A stretch of 64,000 nt of DNA from Chitinophagales bacterium (GCA_020636505.1 JACJXR010000001.1:620001-684000); one strand, 5' to 3'. Counted from the stretch's first letter, positions 8,465 to 17,108 are shown. Notes: generated by a model not told the origin, from the letters alone. Translations and numbers: made by a program.

Positions 8465-9664
8465 TCACACATGGTGGATTGTTTTCAAAAATGGAGTTAG
8501 CGATATTGCACTAAACGGATTTGATGTGCTCCCATCAATCATTAGTTTCAAATACATGTGGTAACGTGGTAAGTGTATAAAATCATTTTCTGTAAATGTG
8601 GGATAAAACTCCTTAGCCAAGTATTCAGCATCTGTGGCACCCACTTTGAATGATATAACAGTACCGACATTACCAAATACTGCTTTTCTGATTGGTTCGT
8701 CCAACTGCTCGATATATTGGTGAGCCATTATTAGTGACAATTTGAACTTTCTACATTCTGAAAGCATTTCAACAATGGTTCCATTGACATATACCTGTAT
8801 TTCATCTGCATAAACAGAAAATGGCACTCTTCTATTGGCAGGTAATGTCGAACGCCGTAATGCAGCATTCTGTAAACCTGTAAGCAATATTCCTCCTAAT
8901 ATGGCTGTTGTCTCAGATCCAAGTTCTCCCTTTGACAGATTACATATCAATATCTTCCTGTTATCCATTATCTCCCTTAAGTCCAACCCATTTTCGGTGT
9001 GTCCTAAGACACACTGTAAAGGCTTACTTGCCTTAAATAGACCTAACTTGTTCAATATTGGTGCTATTACCTCATTTCTAAATTTTGGGCTGTACTTTTC
9101 AAATTCCAACTCCCAAAAGTCTATGATATGGCTTTCTGAGACATAACCTAACACATGCTTTCTGAATTCGGGTTTGGTCAACAATGAGTGTATATCAAGT
9201 AGTGTTGCCACAGGGTACGAAAGCAGTGTAAGAAGTGTATAGCGCAGTATATACTCCATGCGCACACCCCAAGAGTCTGACCATATTCTTTTGAAGGTTG
9301 AAATAAGCCCTGACGCCACAATATGGTGTTGATGTGCAGGGACATTATGTAATGGATTGAAGTACACTCTATTCTTCAGGTTGGCAGGATTGAAATATAT
9401 TACATCAGATAGTCGGCTTTTAGGAATGTGTGCAATAAGTTCTGTTGCCAGTTCTGAGTGAGGGTCAATAAGGGCTACACCTTTTCCATTTTGCATATCT
9501 GCATACACCATGTTCTTCATAAGGGTACTCTTTCCATATCCCGTAGCACCGATTATCAACACATGTCTATGCTTATCATCTTCCCGAATGCCAAAACGGA
9601 CCTTTATGTTTCTATAATTCGTTAAACCAATTGGAGTAATGCTCTCAACCATATACCGGAGCAT
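8465..9664 (-). CDS. Second VirD4/HerA-type ATPase
   Basis: A 399-residue protein consisting of little more than the motor domain. Walker A is GATGYGKST near residue 38, the following strand reads VALIDPHSEL, and Walker B is YADEIQVYVN near residue 290, with CRKFKLSLIMAHQYIEQL after it. These elements line up one by one with those of the 1001-residue ATPase at 1715-4720, so the two are paralogues; this one lacks the long N-terminal part and the nuclease-like tail. It has no membrane segment. Divergent from the tyrosine recombinase gene 97 bp away. Likely a DNA-translocating motor for element transfer or maintenance; which of the two is the real coupling protein cannot be told from sequence. 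Confidence 0.8.
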   Translation of the reverse strand: MLRYMVESITPIGLTNYRNIKVRFGIREDDKHRHVLIIGATGYGKSTLMKNMVYADMQNGKGVALIDPHSELATELIAHIPKSRLSDVIYFNPANLKNRVYFNPLHNVPAHQHHIVASGLISTFKRIWSDSWGVRMEYILRYTLLTLLSYPVATLLDIHSLLTKPEFRKHVLGYVSESHIIDFWELEFEKYSPKFRNEVIAPILNKLGLFKASKPLQCVLGHTENGLDLREIMDNRKILICNLSKGELGSETTAILGGILLTGLQNAALRRSTLPANRRVPFSVYADEIQVYVNGTIVEMLSECRKFKLSLIMAHQYIEQLDEPIRKAVFGNVGTVISFKVGATDAEYLAKEFYPTFTENDFIHLPRYHMYLKLMIDGSTSNPFSAISLTPFLKTIHHV

Positions 9665-9761
9665 AAACGATTACACACAAACAACTAAGGGAGCTTGATT
9701 TCTTACTTCCAACAAATTCAGCCCTCTACTAACCAAAGAAGCCACTTGCTACAACAAGTAG

Positions 9762-10691
9762 GTGGATAATGAACTGAAACAACATTTTAATAGATTCTTA
9801 AATGAACGAGAATATTCCAATCGCTTAAGTAAGCGATCATTAATAGGTTACAAAGATGTCTTTACACTACTGCTCTCTATTATTCCTGAAATTGAAACAT
9901 GCGAGGATTTGTCTACGAAAATACTCATCGAGTTCTTCAAACGATTGCAAAATCGTGTCAGAAAGGTTGGTACAGATACTTTCAAAAAAGGTGTAAAAAA
10001 CTCAACAGTCATTACTTACAGAAATCGGCTCAATCCTTTTTTCAATTGGTTGAAACAACAGCATCTCCTAAAAGAAAATCCGTTGGATGCACTTCCTCTA
10101 CCCAAACTCGATTATAACGAGAAGAAACATCTTAGCGAAGAACAAATCAAGATATTGTACTCAACCATTTCCCAGTATAGCTATACCTCATTCCTACAAA
10201 GACGAGATACGGCTATGTTGAGTATTCTGCTGTATTGTGGACTTCGATTCAATGAATTCAGACAATTGGAAGTGCGAGACATTGATTTCGAGAATCATAT
10301 GCTTACAGTTCGCAGTACTACGTCTAAATCAAGAAAATCGAGGTTCATACCTATTCATCCTACATTGAAATTTCATTTGAAAAACTATTTAGAGGAACGC
10401 AAAAAGCGTAACTACAAAACACCATATCTCATTGTATCGGCTATTAAAGACGCAGGTCTGACCATACATGGCGTAAAACATTGGGTGCGCACATTAGGTA
10501 TAAAAAGTGGACAGAAATTCCACATCCATCAGTTCAGGCACACATTTGCATATTCATTGGCCAAAGAGGATGTGAACAGCATAAAGATTCAAAAACTATT
10601 GGGACATAGTAGCTTGGATATGACCATGACCTATCTACGGGCAATAGATTCCAAGAACCTTTTTGATGACATAAGTAAATTATCATACTAA
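9762..10691 (+). CDS. Tyrosine recombinase (XerC/D-like integrase)
   Basis: A 309-residue site-specific recombinase. An N-terminal SAM-like DNA-binding domain (residues about 1-105) is followed by the catalytic domain with all the usual residues: the first arginine in YCGLRFNEFR, the HxxR box in HIHQFRHTF, a histidine in LLGHSSL and the nucleophile Tyr291 in MTYLRA. The start is GTG (9762); no ATG lies close to the beginning of the domain. The DNA methyltransferase gene begins 17 bp after its stop, so the two are probably co-transcribed. It may resolve or integrate the element, or catalyse inversion of a smaller segment; its target is not visible. Confidence 0.9.
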   Translation: MDNELKQHFNRFLNEREYSNRLSKRSLIGYKDVFTLLLSIIPEIETCEDLSTKILIEFFKRLQNRVRKVGTDTFKKGVKNSTVITYRNRLNPFFNWLKQQHLLKENPLDALPLPKLDYNEKKHLSEEQIKILYSTISQYSYTSFLQRRDTAMLSILLYCGLRFNEFRQLEVRDIDFENHMLTVRSTTSKSRKSRFIPIHPTLKFHLKNYLEERKKRNYKTPYLIVSAIKDAGLTIHGVKHWVRTLGIKSGQKFHIHQFRHTFAYSLAKEDVNSIKIQKLLGHSSLDMTMTYLRAIDSKNLFDDISKLSY

Positions 10692-10708
10692 TGCATGTTT
10701 TGTCTTGA

Positions 10709-11608
10709 ATGAATCATAAAGTCAAAAAAAGCAACTACACCTTTATTGATTTGTTTGCAGGCATTGGAGGATTTCATATTGCATTCCATAATGTCGGTGC
10801 AAAGTGTGTCTTTGCTTGTGAGATTAATCCTCATGCTAGGAAAACCTATCAACACAATTTCGAGAAGATGCAACCTGAACTATTCACCTCATCAACTACC
10901 GATGAACAATGCAGGTTTGCAAAGGATATAACGGGAATAGACAAAGAGGATATACCTGACTTTGATATACTCACAGCAGGCTTTCCTTGTCAGCCATTCA
11001 GCCAGGCAGGACTAAAAAAGGGACTGAATGATACCAGAGGCACACTTTTCTATGACATCGTTGAGATACTTAAGGTAAAGCAACCTAAAGCCTACTTCTT
11101 AGAAAATGTGCGCCACTTGTACAAGCATGATAATGGAAAGACCTTTGAGACTATAAAGAAGATTATTACCGAAGAGTTGGGATATTCAATGTTTCATACC
11201 ATTGTAAAAGCATCAGATCATGGCTTACCACAGCATCGACCACGGTTGTTTATGATAGGGTTTAATGATAAGAAGATTCCATTCCAATTTCCTGATAAAC
11301 GAGGATTGAAGTACACCATGTCTGATATATTCAATGGAGCAAGTGTAAACAAAGAAATCGGATATACATTAAGAGTCGGTGGCAGAGGCTCAGGGATTAC
11401 AGACAGAAGGAATTGGGACAGCTATATTGTTGATGGAAAGGTTACACAAATCACTCCCAAAGAAGGAAAGCGAATGCAAGGGTTTCCGGCTGATTTTGAA
11501 TTTCCAGTATCGGATAATCAAGCAATGAAACAATTGGGTAATAGTGTGGCTATACCTGCCATACAAGATTATGCAGAAAAGATAATTGAGGTATTGGATA
11601 ATGCATAG
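10709..11608 (+). CDS. DNA (cytosine-5) methyltransferase
   Basis: A 299-residue, compact C5 methylase with its motifs in order: FIDLFAGIGGF (motif I, AdoMet), CEINPHA, the catalytic AGFPCQPFSQ with Cys94 (motif IV), LENVRH (motif VI), QHRPRLF (motif VIII) and the C-terminal MKQLGNSVAIPAI (motif X). Between VIII and X is a short target-recognition region. It would methylate a short DNA sequence, protecting the element from host restriction or acting with a restriction enzyme. No nuclease is recognisable next to it; the next gene (11820-12743) is of unknown function. Co-directional with and 17 bp from the tyrosine recombinase. Confidence 0.93.
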   Translation: MNHKVKKSNYTFIDLFAGIGGFHIAFHNVGAKCVFACEINPHARKTYQHNFEKMQPELFTSSTTDEQCRFAKDITGIDKEDIPDFDILTAGFPCQPFSQAGLKKGLNDTRGTLFYDIVEILKVKQPKAYFLENVRHLYKHDNGKTFETIKKIITEELGYSMFHTIVKASDHGLPQHRPRLFMIGFNDKKIPFQFPDKRGLKYTMSDIFNGASVNKEIGYTLRVGGRGSGITDRRNWDSYIVDGKVTQITPKEGKRMQGFPADFEFPVSDNQAMKQLGNSVAIPAIQDYAEKIIEVLDNA

Positions 11609-11819
11609 GATATAGAACAAATTTTACTCCTACTGAAAAAGGAAGATACATGATGATCAGCTAAATATTCATATTAGAGATTATAATTTGCCAAAGAGCT
11701 ATATACATAATGTATGATATACTTATAGCGATCATGTTAAAGCTTAGATACCTTATTGTGGCTTGATAGACATAGCCACAAACATCGCAATAATTCTTAA
11801 CTTAGTTTAAACTTACACC

Positions 11820-12743
11820 ATGTTACTTCTTCCAAACCTTCTTAACGAACACAAGCTTTTCCAAGTATTTAATGGGTTAGAGGTTAATTCTGAAGCCTTT
11901 AGTGACTTCAAAGAATCAGTATTAAATCATGGCACTGATGCCATTTTACGAATGGAGAGAATTCGATCTGTGAATAATGGGGCTATAAAGGAATTTGAAT
12001 TATTCGAAGATCAACTTAATCTACAAGATGAGAGAGTTGTATTTAGTTCTCAGTCTGTAGGAGTAATACTAAATGAAATATCTCCTTTGCTATCAACAAT
12101 AAGAATACTTCAAAACAAGCTCTGTAGCTTTGTTAGTAAATGGGAAAGCGTGTCTCTTCCACAGAGTATTAATGATTTCATGAAGAAGCCTGATGTCTAT
12201 GAAATAAATGCTACTGTAAGGAAAATGTTAGTCAAATATTGGGAAGAACATGGAAAGTATGCGAAATTTTATCGCGATATCGACCAACATGATTATGGTA
12301 AAAGTGAGCTTACATCACGATACTTTATGCAAGTTATTCCAGAGAAAATAGTATTCGTAGAGGTTCCAGATTTTCAAGATTCGATAAACAGAGCTTCGTT
12401 CACATACAATAATAAAACAAACATTATTGTCTTCTTAGACGAGGCTTGTTATGAGCTTCATGAAGTTTATGAGAATATTGCAAAAGAATATGGAGCTAAC
12501 CCTACACAACATCAAGACAGCACCAGATTAGCTCAACTTGGAGATTTGTTACCTGCAAGAGAGAGAACATTAGCTTTAATGTATCAGACAAAAATAATAA
12601 AGAGTGAGAAAGGTAATGCGATGGATATTTCTGCTATTAAGATTGATCAAAATACAGAGGCGAAACTTGTTCTTCAAAACTGTAGACTTAATTCAGAAAA
12701 AATAAAAGAAGCTAATAATATGTATGGTATAAAGAAAGAATAA
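11820..12743 (+). CDS. Protein of unknown function, possible partner of the methylase
   Basis: A 307-residue soluble protein with no signal peptide or membrane segment. It is charged and probably largely helical in its first two thirds, with a stretch of hydrophobic strands near residues 180-210 (EKIVFVEVPDF and TNIIVFLDEACY). I do not recognise a family and see no clear nuclease motif. It follows the DNA methyltransferase in the same direction after a 211-bp gap. A restriction or regulatory partner of the methylase is possible by position, but nothing in the sequence confirms it. Confidence 0.65.
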   Translation: MLLLPNLLNEHKLFQVFNGLEVNSEAFSDFKESVLNHGTDAILRMERIRSVNNGAIKEFELFEDQLNLQDERVVFSSQSVGVILNEISPLLSTIRILQNKLCSFVSKWESVSLPQSINDFMKKPDVYEINATVRKMLVKYWEEHGKYAKFYRDIDQHDYGKSELTSRYFMQVIPEKIVFVEVPDFQDSINRASFTYNNKTNIIVFLDEACYELHEVYENIAKEYGANPTQHQDSTRLAQLGDLLPARERTLALMYQTKIIKSEKGNAMDISAIKIDQNTEAKLVLQNCRLNSEKIKEANNMYGIKKE

Positions 12744-13150
12744 CCTCTCAAGTCAGCCACTTAACTGACTCTATCAAATTACTATTCTTCATCGCCTGTA
12801 AATATGTGATATAATCTCTTCAAGTCGGTGTTTTTATTATTTAAATAACACCCGCAAAAAAGACAAAAATGGAGTTGTGAGATGCTCGACCAAATATCTA
12901 TATTTTTGATACCAATTGTCAAATGAGCTTTATATATCATGACGATTTGGATAACTATCGACTCAACATTCTTGCAAATGAGGCGCTCTACCAGCTAAGC
13001 TAAGGGCCCAATTAAAATGTTCAATGATTGTAATGTATTTATTGAATTTATGCAAGAAATGAGTACTCATTGCAGCCACCTCACAAACTGAGAGTATCGA
13101 GAAATTTGACACTACTCTACTACTTTGTCGTAATTGTGGGTGTACCCATT
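12744..13150. other. Intergenic region with tRNA remnant
   Basis: No supported gene. The stretch holds a weak hairpin (GGTGTT...AACACC near 12826-12851) and the tRNA-Ala 5' half at 12971-13009 described separately. An open frame continues upstream of the recombinase start at 13151 to a TTG at 13070, but the ATG start suits the family better. Confidence 0.5.
12971..13009 (-). pseudogene. 5' half of a tRNA-Ala(UGC) gene
   Basis: On the minus strand, 39 bases from 13009 match the 5' half of a bacterial tRNA: acceptor arm GGGCCCT, a D arm with stem GCTT/GAGC and AGCTGGTA loop, stem strand CCTCA and an anticodon loop TTTGCAA giving anticodon TGC (alanine). Downstream, where the anticodon stem needs TGAGG, the sequence is GAATG, and no good T arm or 3' acceptor strand follows, so it cannot fold as a full tRNA. 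It lies 140 bp before a tyrosine recombinase gene; such enzymes commonly use tRNA genes, including the anticodon loop, as attachment sites. Likely a remnant att site. Confidence 0.65.
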
Positions 13151-14059
13151 ATGGACATTCGTATCCTTGCACAAGAGTTTTATGACTATGCACATATTAT
13201 TAGAGGTAACACAAAAGCTACCATCAATCGTTTTAGGTGGACAATAAACTGCTTTGTATCAGATACAGGCATTACAGACATATCAAAAGTCAATTATGAT
13301 GCCACACTAGCATTCTTCTATCGTGGTAGAACAATCAGAAAGTGGTCTAGTGCCTCATATCGCACCTACCATGTATCATTATTGGTGTTTTTCAGATGGT
13401 GTGTGTCAAAAGGAGTGCTACACAACAACCCCATTGAACGAATTGAGAAGCCAAAGCTTGAAAAACGCTTACCGAAGAAGTTAAGTAAAGAACTTGCCTT
13501 ACGGTTATTGGAAGTGGTGTATAACTATCCATATAAAGGATATGACAAGACCTTTATCCGAGCACGGAACCATGCCATATTTGCAACATTCATCTTTGCG
13601 GGGTTACGAATGAAAGAATTGTTGAACTTACACCTTACTGATGTTGATATTGAGCATTACACACTATTCATTCGTCAAGGTAAAGGGAGTAAAGACCGAG
13701 TTGTTCCTATCAGCTATCCACTCGCCCAAAGTTTACAACAATACTTAGCAGAAAGGAACAAATTGAATAAGACTTGCCCTGAGTTTTTTGTTTCTTCAAA
13801 TAGGAACTTGGGATTTACTGTAAGTGGCCTCAAGAGAATCATAGAATTGGCACGAAGCTGTTTAGGAATACATATCAATCCTCACATGCTCAGACATACT
13901 TTTGCCACACTGATGCTTGAGGGAGGCTGTGATATATACAGTCTATCTAAAATGATGGGACACAGCGACATCAAGACAACCACGATCTACCTAACAGCAA
14001 CTACAAACCATTTACGTAATCAAATAACCAAACATCCACTTAATACGGTATCAATCTAA
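13151..14059 (+). CDS. Tyrosine recombinase (XerC/D-like integrase)
   Basis: A 302-residue recombinase. The N-terminal core-binding domain (about 1-95) carries the FFRWCVSKGVLHNNPIERI segment common in Xer-like enzymes; the catalytic part has the arginine in FAGLRMKELL, the lysine-bearing turn QGKGSKDRVV, the box INPHMLRHTFAT, the histidine of MMGHSDI and nucleophile Tyr280 (TTTIYLT). The ATG at 13151 is chosen because the protein then begins like its relatives; an upstream TTG would add 27 unlikely residues. It is distinct from the recombinase at 9762-10691. The nearby tRNA-Ala half at 12971-13009 may be its attachment site. Confidence 0.9.
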   Translation: MDIRILAQEFYDYAHIIRGNTKATINRFRWTINCFVSDTGITDISKVNYDATLAFFYRGRTIRKWSSASYRTYHVSLLVFFRWCVSKGVLHNNPIERIEKPKLEKRLPKKLSKELALRLLEVVYNYPYKGYDKTFIRARNHAIFATFIFAGLRMKELLNLHLTDVDIEHYTLFIRQGKGSKDRVVPISYPLAQSLQQYLAERNKLNKTCPEFFVSSNRNLGFTVSGLKRIIELARSCLGIHINPHMLRHTFATLMLEGGCDIYSLSKMMGHSDIKTTTIYLTATTNHLRNQITKHPLNTVSI

Positions 14060-14226
14060 AGAATATGTAAATTCTTTTGCTGAAATTTATTTCATTTCAA
14101 TGTAGTATATATATGTACTGCTTCACTTTTTTGCTGCACCGACATCATATGTCGGTTTTTACATTTGCCGATAACAGCAACTTTATCCCTCTATTGCCAA
14201 TTTCATTCCATTGCTATTTTAAAATC

Positions 14227-14478
14227 ATGCTACCCAAAAACAAGTGCATACCAAATAGATTGTGGTTACACCGCAAGCGTATGGGATACACACAAGTTGA
14301 AGTGGCAAAACATCTTGGACTGCGCAGTACAAGTATTATCTCTCGTTGGGAAAAAGGAGACACATACCCAAATTGTGTCAACCTCCTCAAACTCTCATTG
14401 CTATACAAAACCTTGGTCAATGATTTTTATCGAGAACTAAGCAAAGATTTAGCTAAGGAGTTATTTCCTAAAGAGTAG
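14227..14478 (+). CDS. XRE-family helix-turn-helix regulator
   Basis: 83 residues from the ATG at 14227. A single Cro/CI-type HTH covers most of it: LWLHRKRMGYTQVEVAKHL, then a recognition helix followed by SRWEKGDTYPN and a helical end. Starts further upstream would add a hydrophobic stretch without a known counterpart. It probably controls element genes nearby (14593-16227 in the same direction). Confidence 0.8.
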   Translation: MLPKNKCIPNRLWLHRKRMGYTQVEVAKHLGLRSTSIISRWEKGDTYPNCVNLLKLSLLYKTLVNDFYRELSKDLAKELFPKE

Positions 14479-14592
14479 TCTCGATAACGTAGTCGTTATA
14501 TATACATAACGATACGAAGCCTATTTATCAACATAATCTGCCTACTTCGGCAAATGGTTTTACACACATTTTGTCGAAGTAGTAAAACATCT

Positions 14593-14817
14593 ATGAATCT
14601 CACATCGCAACAAGAAAAATTAGCATTGGAAATAGCACATAAGTTAAAGGATATGAAGTCAATCGAATGGCATCGGAAAATGGTATCCATGTATTCTGAA
14701 AGCTATTTACGGGAACAACTGCAAAATGCCCTGACATTACCGGATGAAAAAGTAAAAGTATCTCGCGGGGCGATTTACAATAAGTTGGTACAGTCAAATG
14801 GTGGTTCTCGGTATTAG
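14593..14817 (+). CDS. Small protein preceding the RuvC-like gene
   Basis: 74 residues from an ATG at 14593, highly charged and helical, ending SRY. Its last 20 bases overlap the start of the RuvC-like gene (14798), a sign of translational coupling. I do not recognise a family. By position it belongs to the same small operon as the RuvC-like protein. Confidence 0.6.
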   Translation: MNLTSQQEKLALEIAHKLKDMKSIEWHRKMVSMYSESYLREQLQNALTLPDEKVKVSRGAIYNKLVQSNGGSRY

Positions 14818-15280
14818 TCCCAGTACCCGTAAGTTGGGTCTGGCCTGTATTGATAACGGAGAACTCATTAAATGGCAAACAGTACCCTACTCCAAAAAAT
14901 GGAACAGGCACAAGTCAAAAATCATGATTGCTAAAATTGGTGAATTGATAGACATATATGGTGTGAATGCAGTTGCAATAAAAGTACCTGATGACCTACC
15001 CATTGCGAGAGGTTTTGTTGAACTGATAGGGGCAATCAATGTCTTCTGTGAACAAAGAAACTTTCGTCCCATCTACTATTCATTCTCTGACATTAAGAAG
15101 CAGATTGCACCTAAAGAGAAGATCAACAAGGCAATGCTGATGTTCTACATAACACAATTATATCCCGAATTAACCAAAGTATATGAACGGGAGAAGCTAT
15201 TGAAAAATCCATATTACGAAAAGGCACTTGAAGCTGTTGCCGTTGCCCATTGCCTATATCATACAACTTCACCGAACTAG
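14798..15280 (+). CDS. RuvC-like (RNase H fold) protein with altered active site
   Basis: 160 residues with the strand pattern of the Holliday junction resolvase RuvC: LGISPSTRKLGLACI at the start, VNAVAIKVPDD around residue 65 and a C-terminal helix ALEAVAVAHCLYH. In RuvC these three places carry acidic metal ligands (GIDPG, an E in the second strand, and D in the last helix); here the first is Ser and the second Lys, with only a Glu in the last. The fold therefore seems kept while metal-dependent cleavage is probably lost, unless other residues substitute. It may bind branched DNA in element transfer. Overlaps the small gene before it. Confidence 0.65.
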   Translation: MVVLGISPSTRKLGLACIDNGELIKWQTVPYSKKWNRHKSKIMIAKIGELIDIYGVNAVAIKVPDDLPIARGFVELIGAINVFCEQRNFRPIYYSFSDIKKQIAPKEKINKAMLMFYITQLYPELTKVYEREKLLKNPYYEKALEAVAVAHCLYHTTSPN

Positions 15281-15366
15281 GCAAATTAAGCTCACTATAT
15301 CCAACCGACCTACCAAGCTACACTTGAGACAAGTAATCTTATTCTTTCACAAAAAAAGTTATTCAA

Positions 15367-16227
15367 ATGAATACAAAGACAAAGTCTCGCAAAGATGTGT
15401 ATGCGATTATTACTGAGAAAATCATTGAGAAATTGGAAGAAGGTACTGTGCCGTGGCGAAAGCCATGGATAGGTGCAGGTATTCCCACAAACCTTATCTC
15501 CAAACGGCCATATCGAGGAATCAATGTCATGTTGCTCTCTATGCTTGGATATGAGCATAATCTATTCCTCACTTCCAAACAACTCAATGAGATCGGTGGT
15601 TCTATCAAAGAAGAAGAAAAGCCACATTTAGTTGTATTCTGGAACTACCCTGAACAAGAAGGGGAAGAGGATGAAGCACCCAAGAAGAAACCAATGCTTC
15701 GCTACTATACAGTCTTCAATATTGCTCAATGTGATGGCATTCCCGATACAATGATACCAAGCATTGATAGAGAAGTGAAAGCAAATGCAGCAGCCAAAGT
15801 CTTGGTTAATAACATGCCGAATGCGCCGAGGATTCAGCATAAGGAGCAAGAGGCGTATTACAACCCTCTCAAAGACTTCATCAATATGCCGAAACAATCG
15901 AGTTTTAAGACCGATGATGCATATTACTCGACACTGTTCCATGAATTGGTACATAGCACAGGGCATGTATCGAGATTGAATCGCAAGGATTTGATTCAGA
16001 TGTCAGAATTTGGGCATATCCGGTATTCACATGAAGAATTGGTAGCTGAGATCGGGTCTAGTTTCTTACAATCTCATGTTGGTATTACCGATGAATTTGA
16101 ACAAAGCGTTGCCTATATCAATGGGTGGCTTGCTGTCCTAAAGAAGGATAGAAGGTTCATCTTCTCGGCTAGTACTGCAGCGCAGAAGGCAGTTGACTAT
16201 ATCCTTGGAGTTACTGAAAATGAATAA
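15367..16227 (+). CDS. ArdC-type antirestriction protein
   Basis: A 286-residue protein of the two-domain ArdC type. Residues about 8-110 form the N-terminal ssDNA-binding domain (IIEKLEEGTVPWRKPW and RPYRGINVMLL); residues about 130-280 are a zincin-like metallopeptidase domain with HELVHSTGH at residues 192-200 and a downstream AEIGSSFL glutamate as third ligand. ArdC proteins of conjugative elements protect incoming single-stranded DNA from host restriction. Full length, same direction as the genes before it (87 bp after the RuvC-like gene), supporting a leading-region operon. Confidence 0.9.
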   Translation: MNTKTKSRKDVYAIITEKIIEKLEEGTVPWRKPWIGAGIPTNLISKRPYRGINVMLLSMLGYEHNLFLTSKQLNEIGGSIKEEEKPHLVVFWNYPEQEGEEDEAPKKKPMLRYYTVFNIAQCDGIPDTMIPSIDREVKANAAAKVLVNNMPNAPRIQHKEQEAYYNPLKDFINMPKQSSFKTDDAYYSTLFHELVHSTGHVSRLNRKDLIQMSEFGHIRYSHEELVAEIGSSFLQSHVGITDEFEQSVAYINGWLAVLKKDRRFIFSASTAAQKAVDYILGVTENE

Positions 16228-16293
16228 CGGATTTACATCGTTCATGGGTCAGTATGTACATACGGCTCCACATCTATATGTGGAGCTTTTTTA

Positions 16294-16521
16294 CTACAAC
16301 GGAAACTCAGGCACAAGTTCCCAAATACTACACTTGAGGATTTTAGCAATTTTGCTGATTTGAGCCAAACTATATTTCTGTGAGTATTTTCCACTTTCAA
16401 CCATACCAATGAAGCCATTTGACACTTCCAATTCATTGGCAAGCCGAGATTGAGAATAGCCTGCTTCTAATCTCTTTTCTTTCACTTTTTGAATAACATA
16501 CTTGTCTATCGGCTCAACCAC
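16294..16521 (-). CDS. XRE-family regulator
   Basis: 75 residues, a single Cro/CI HTH: KEKRLEAGYSQSRLANEL, turn, then GFIGMVESGKYSQKYSLAQ and IAKILKCSIWELVP. Full length for a minimal regulator. It is convergent with ArdC and divergent from the lipoprotein pair at 16628-17108, whose promoter (16575-16607) lies 54 bp from its start, so it may control that promoter as well as its own. Confidence 0.85.
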   Translation of the reverse strand: MVEPIDKYVIQKVKEKRLEAGYSQSRLANELEVSNGFIGMVESGKYSQKYSLAQISKIAKILKCSIWELVPEFPL

Positions 16522-16574
16522 AGCAAGATTTTGATATCCAAAGTAGAAATGCAGTAAAAACTATACACTCACAT

Positions 16575-16607
16575 ATTGTGAGTATTATTATTTTTTCAGT
16601 ATGTTTG
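16575..16607 (+). promoter_or_regulatory. Promoter of the lipoprotein pair
   Basis: A -7 box TATGTTTG (16600-16607), a full match to TAnnTTTG, follows an ATTG -33 element (16575-16578) after 21 bp. Transcription would begin near 16614, so the ATG at 16601 is inside the box and the start at 16628 is preferred. Confidence 0.65.
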
Positions 16608-16627
16608 TGAGAACCAATACAAATCAG

Positions 16628-16876
16628 ATGAAAACTATTCTAAGCACAGTATTACTACTTACTCTTTTAACTACAACATCCTGCAAAAAGGATTGGTTTT
16701 GTCGTTGCTCCTACGAATTACAATATTTTGGTAAACAGCCATTAGGAGGTGAGGAATATGAAAAAACATCAAAAGAAGAAGCTGAAAAGCGATGCAAAGA
16801 AAAAGAGGAAAGTATCAAGAATGCTCAGCTACCAGGACCAGAAAATACAGTTTGTGTAATTGAAGAAAATAAATAG
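16628..16876 (+). CDS. Small lipoprotein, first of a tandem pair
   Basis: 82 residues from the ATG at 16628. A signal peptide (MKTILSTVLLLTLLTTTSC) ends in a lipobox, so it is probably lipid-anchored. The mature part starts CKKDWFCRC, followed by a charged helix with many Lys/Glu and a late cysteine (TVCVIEENK). The next gene has the same start, CKKDWVCTC, and layout, so they are diverged duplicates. I do not recognise a family. The Cys-x-Cys motif right behind the lipidated cysteine may form a disulfide or bind metal. Confidence 0.7.
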   Translation: MKTILSTVLLLTLLTTTSCKKDWFCRCSYELQYFGKQPLGGEEYEKTSKEEAEKRCKEKEESIKNAQLPGPENTVCVIEENK

Positions 16877-16883
16877 ATATACA

Positions 16884-17108
16884 ATGAAAATAAGACTAGC
16901 AGTAATTGCATTTATAGTAGTATCAGCACTACTTACATCATGTAAGAAGGACTGGGTATGTACTTGTACATTTGGAACTAGTGGCACTGATGCCACTCAG
17001 CTATCAAGTTTATCTCGCAAAGAAGCCAGGAGTATTTGCGATGATAGAAAATCAGAATTAGTGCTATCCAGTATTACTGATGTTGAGTGCAAAATCAGCA
17101 AAAAGTAA
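16884..17108 (+). CDS. Small lipoprotein, second of a tandem pair
   Basis: 74 residues from the ATG at 16884, 7 bp after the stop of its paralogue. A signal peptide ends in LLTSC and the mature protein begins CKKDWVCTC, then has a SRKEARSICDDRK helix and a final VECKISKK. Compared with the first copy the positions of the later cysteines are partly kept. Unknown function; co-transcribed with the first copy from the promoter at 16575-16607. Confidence 0.7.
   Translation: MKIRLAVIAFIVVSALLTSCKKDWVCTCTFGTSGTDATQLSSLSRKEARSICDDRKSELVLSSITDVECKISKK

Noticed and set aside
12971..13009. A functional tRNA-Ala gene
   Set aside because: The 3' side of the anticodon stem, the T arm and the acceptor end do not pair.
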